NCBI GenBank assembly: GCA_900471485.1
Contig: UCEU01000007.1
Span: forward strand, 124,001-188,000
Direction of reading: 5' to 3'
DNA length: 64,000 bases
Source of the DNA: Hyphomicrobiales bacterium
GTDB taxonomy: Bacteria > Pseudomonadota > Alphaproteobacteria > Rhizobiales > Rhizobiaceae
Position 1 is the first letter of the stretch; the number at the start of each line of letters is the position of its first letter. This document shows, piece by piece, positions 61,916-64,000 of the stretch. The notes beneath the pieces are model-generated. The model saw only the letters and a program-made list of their open reading frames with translations. It made no database searches and was not told the origin of the DNA. The position numbers and the translations under genes are program-made.

Positions 61916-62619
61916 TGGAACTGGAAGAGCAGGATATCGGCCCCGAGGATGTCGGCAACGACGCGGCGGTCGAGACGGAAGCGGAGCGCATTGCCGAGGC
62001 GCTGGTCTTCGCATCCGCGCAGCCCGTGTCCGAGAGCTTCATCGCCGACCGCCTGCCGCGGGACTTCGACGTGCGCGCTATCATGCTGCGCCTGAAGGAA
62101 CAATATGCCCACCGCGGCGTCAACCTCGTTCAGGTAGAGGATTCTTGGGCCTTCCGCACCGCCGCCGACCTCTCCTTCGTTATCCGTCGCGATGAAAACG
62201 AGGTGAAGAAGCTGTCGCGCGCTGCACTCGAAGTGCTGGCGATCATCGCCTATCACCAGCCGGTGACGCGCGCCGAGATCGAGGATATCCGAGGCGTGCA
62301 GACGTCGCGCGGTACGCTCGACGTGTTGATGGAGGCAGGCTGGGTGCGTTTTCGCGGTCGCCGCCGCACGCCCGGGCGGCCCGTCACGCTCGGCACCACG
62401 CGAGATTTCCTCGATCATTTCGGCCTCGAGGAGCTGCGCGATCTGCCCGGTATCGAGGAACTGAAGGGCGCCGGCCTGCTGTCTGGCCGCATCCCCGCCA
62501 ATTTCAATATTCCGTCGCCGACGATGAACGACGAACTGACCGAGGATGAAGATCCGATCACGCAGCTGGATCTGGAGGAGCTCGGTCTTCTTGCCCCCTC
62601 CGGCGGCTCTGAAGAATAG
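61915..62619 (+). CDS. scpB: Segregation and condensation protein B
   Basis: 234 residues, with two winged-helix domains that bind ScpA. Text such as RIAEALVFASAQPVSESFIA, FRTAADLSFVIRRDENEVKK and LEVLAIIAYHQPVTRAEIED then IRGVQTSRGTLDVLMEAGWV is typical. The tail is acidic and disordered (about 195-234). The ATG at 61915 is chosen over a GTG one codon before; it overlaps the scpA stop, implying translational coupling. Confidence 0.95.
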   Translation: MELEEQDIGPEDVGNDAAVETEAERIAEALVFASAQPVSESFIADRLPRDFDVRAIMLRLKEQYAHRGVNLVQVEDSWAFRTAADLSFVIRRDENEVKKLSRAALEVLAIIAYHQPVTRAEIEDIRGVQTSRGTLDVLMEAGWVRFRGRRRTPGRPVTLGTTRDFLDHFGLEELRDLPGIEELKGAGLLSGRIPANFNIPSPTMNDELTEDEDPITQLDLEELGLLAPSGGSEE

Positions 62620-62804
62620 TCGGTTTATGTCTTTGTTTCGCCACCGATGACGAAAACAATGCTGATCACAATTTTTCGAAGGCTGGATGACTTGTCACCA
62701 AGGGCGATCCCGTGACATTAACGACAATCCAAGGGGAATTTTGATGTTGGATTTGGTGTTGGAAATTCTTACATCAACAGACATCACAACAAGGAGTTAG
62801 CGTA

Positions 62805-63002
62805 ATGGGTTCTTTTAGCATGTGGCACTGGCTGATCGTTCTTGCGATCGTCCTGCTGTTGTTCGGCCGCGGTAAGATTCCTGAGCTCATGGGCGACGTT
62901 GCCAAGGGCATCAAGAGCTTCAAGAAGGGCATGAACGACGATGACGCCCCGGAAGCCACGACCGGCAAGACCGTCGATCACAAGGCCGACGAAACGAAGT
63001 AA
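62805..63002 (+). CDS. tatA: Twin-arginine translocase subunit TatA
   Basis: 65 residues. One N-terminal helix ([20 protein letters not shown]) is followed by the [20 protein letters not shown] amphipathic helix and a short acidic tail, the full TatA layout. TatA forms the pore of the Tat export system; CpdB in this window is a likely client. CAAGGAGTTAGCGTA precedes the ATG. It begins the run tatA-tatB-tatC. The 186 bases upstream, after scpB, hold no gene. Confidence 0.96.
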   Translation: MGSFSMWHWLIVLAIVLLLFGRGKIPELMGDVAKGIKSFKKGMNDDDAPEATTGKTVDHKADETK

Positions 63003-63051
63003 TCACGTCCGGGCAAGCGCCGCCCCCGCGTTTCCCGTACAGGAGCCTTGA

Positions 63052-63741
63052 ATGTTCGATATTGGCTGGACCGAGTTGCTTGTCATCGCGGTCGTTTTGA
63101 TCGTGGTGGTTGGTCCGAAGGATCTTCCGCCGATGCTTCGTGCGTTTGGCAAGATGACGCAGCGCGCCCGCAAGGTCGCCGGCGAATTCCGTGCCCAGTT
63201 CGACGAAGCCCTGCGTGAAGCGGATATGGACGATGTCCGTCAGACGCTGAGCGATGCGCAGAAGCTCAATCCGGTGAACTCTCTTCGCGAAGCCATGAAC
63301 CCGCTTCGCCAGATGGGCAACGAGATCAAGGCCGATCTGCAGAAGGCGACGGTGGTCGACAACAAGACCGAAGCGCCGCTCGGCCTGATGCCGGCTCCCG
63401 AGGTTGCACCAGCCGCCGCACCATCGGTCATGGCCGCACCGACGCCGGAACCGGCAGCTGCTGCGGTTCTGCCGGGCGATGAAAAGCCGAAGGCACCGCG
63501 CAAGCCGCGCGTCAAGGCCGCAGACAAGGCGGATGCAGTCGCTGCCGTCGCCGTCACGCCGGCCGAAAAGCCCAAGCGCGCCGCTGCCAAGACCGCTGCT
63601 GCCAAGCCCGCTGCTGCCAAGACTACCACGGCGAAGGCCGCGACCACTAAGGCCGCTCCAGCTGCTAAGCCTGTTGCCGCCGCGAGCAAAACTGCAGCCG
63701 TGAAGAAGCCGGCTGCCAAGAAAAAGAAAGATGAAGCATGA
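63052..63741 (+). CDS. tatB: Twin-arginine translocase subunit TatB
   Basis: 229 residues. Starts MFDIGWTELLVIAVVLIVVV then GPKDLPPMLRAFGKM, the TatB helix and hinge, followed by a long charged amphipathic region. The last 100 residues are Ala/Lys/Pro-rich, of low complexity (AAAKTAAAKPAAAKTTTAK), as in many rhizobial TatB. TatB with TatC recognises Tat signal peptides. It overlaps the start of tatC by four bases (ATGA). Confidence 0.95.
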   Translation: MFDIGWTELLVIAVVLIVVVGPKDLPPMLRAFGKMTQRARKVAGEFRAQFDEALREADMDDVRQTLSDAQKLNPVNSLREAMNPLRQMGNEIKADLQKATVVDNKTEAPLGLMPAPEVAPAAAPSVMAAPTPEPAAAAVLPGDEKPKAPRKPRVKAADKADAVAAVAVTPAEKPKRAAAKTAAAKPAAAKTTTAKAATTKAAPAAKPVAAASKTAAVKKPAAKKKKDEA

Positions 63742-64000
63742 GCGGTGATATCGAAGACAAGCCGCAGCCGTTGATCGAGCACCTGATGGAGCTGCGTACG
63801 CGGCTCATGTGGTCGATCGGCGCCTTCTTCGTCGCTTTCATCGTCTGCTTCTTCTTCGCCAAGCATCTCTTCAACGCCCTGGTCCTGCCATACAAACGGG
63901 CGGTCGAGTGGGCGCATCTGGATGTGTCCAAGGCGGAACTGATCTACACCGCGCCGCAGGAATTCTTCTTTACGCAGGTCAAGGTCGCCATGTTCGGCGG
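63738..64000 (+). CDS. tatC: Twin-arginine translocase subunit TatC (partial)
   Basis: The first 87 residues are visible; the gene runs off the window. MSGDIEDKPQPLIEHLMELR then RTRLMWSIGAFFVAFIVCFF, with IYTAPQEFFFTQVKVAMFGG later, are typical of TatC (conserved HLxELR and the AP-EF-F-K loop). TatC is the six-helix receptor for twin-arginine signal peptides. The ATG overlaps the tatB stop. Confidence 0.95.
   Translation, partial: MSGDIEDKPQPLIEHLMELRTRLMWSIGAFFVAFIVCFFFAKHLFNALVLPYKRAVEWAHLDVSKAELIYTAPQEFFFTQVKVAMFG

Noticed and set aside
60029..62014. Minus-strand ORF of 661 codons opposite nagZ and scpA
   Set aside because: Spans two well-supported genes on the other strand and shows no motif.
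1..64000. CRISPR array, prophage or transposon
   Set aside because: No regularly spaced direct repeats, integrase, transposase or structural phage genes were seen; the HNH-like protein alone is not enough.

Overview
The window looks like a chromosomal segment of an alphaproteobacterium of the Rhizobiaceae (Rhizobium, Agrobacterium or Neorhizobium type). Supporting signs are high GC with strong shadow ORFs, an exoR gene with Sel1 repeats, a BA14K-domain protein, a PopZ-type gene beside valS, a class II (B12-dependent) ribonucleotide reductase, a palindromic intergenic element of the rhizobial RIME type, several GGAAC-N16/17-CGTT promoters typical of the EcfG general stress sigma factor, and the order dgt-argS-SPOR-nagZ-scpAB-tatABC. 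The species cannot be fixed from the sequence alone. No rRNA, CRISPR array, insertion sequence or prophage was seen.

Layout. 1-4 kb is an accessory stretch of small conserved or orphan genes (YegP-like, HupE/UreJ, DUF883-like, HNH-fold-like, DUF2188, a 61-aa protein) and an AT-richer orphan of about 246 aa. 4-10 kb holds nrdJ, with a pair of NrdR-box-like sites upstream, a periplasmic sensor-like protein and gpt. 10-19 kb holds a universal stress protein, a MoaB/CinA-type protein, wrbA, tRNA-Leu, a glycosyltransferase, a VanZ-like protein, ilvA, HlyU, a diguanylate cyclase, and an SDR/TetR divergent pair with two strong operators. 19-27 kb holds azoR/LysR, a palindromic repeat, cpdB, a PilZ protein, an EamA transporter and the aldR/ald pair. 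27-31 kb is an apparent sulfur operon, cysK-alaX-sseA-GNAT, followed by a DUF1203 gene.

31-38 kb may be a photo-oxidative stress module. It has an orphan ChrR-like anti-sigma protein with altered zinc ligands, an SDR gene behind an EcfG-type promoter, and a tight operon phrB-FAD oxidoreductase-DUF1365-cfa behind a TGATCC-N18-TAAAGA promoter resembling the RpoE/ChrR (singlet oxygen) type. 38-44 kb has small secreted and membrane proteins, tRNA-Asn, the phosphate transporter pair DUF47-pit, a BA14K gene behind a perfect EcfG-type promoter, tRNA-Cys, two very short membrane proteins and pcm. 44-52 kb holds popZ, valS, a FadL-type porin, exoR and a frameshifted gene. 52-64 kb is housekeeping: xthA and erpA on the minus strand, then dgt, argS, a large SPOR protein, nagZ, scpA, scpB, tatA, tatB and the start of tatC.

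The main theme of the accessory parts is stress protection (general stress, photo-oxidative damage, DNA repair, envelope). Promoter calls rest on motif matches read by eye and on recalled consensus sequences; they were not computed.
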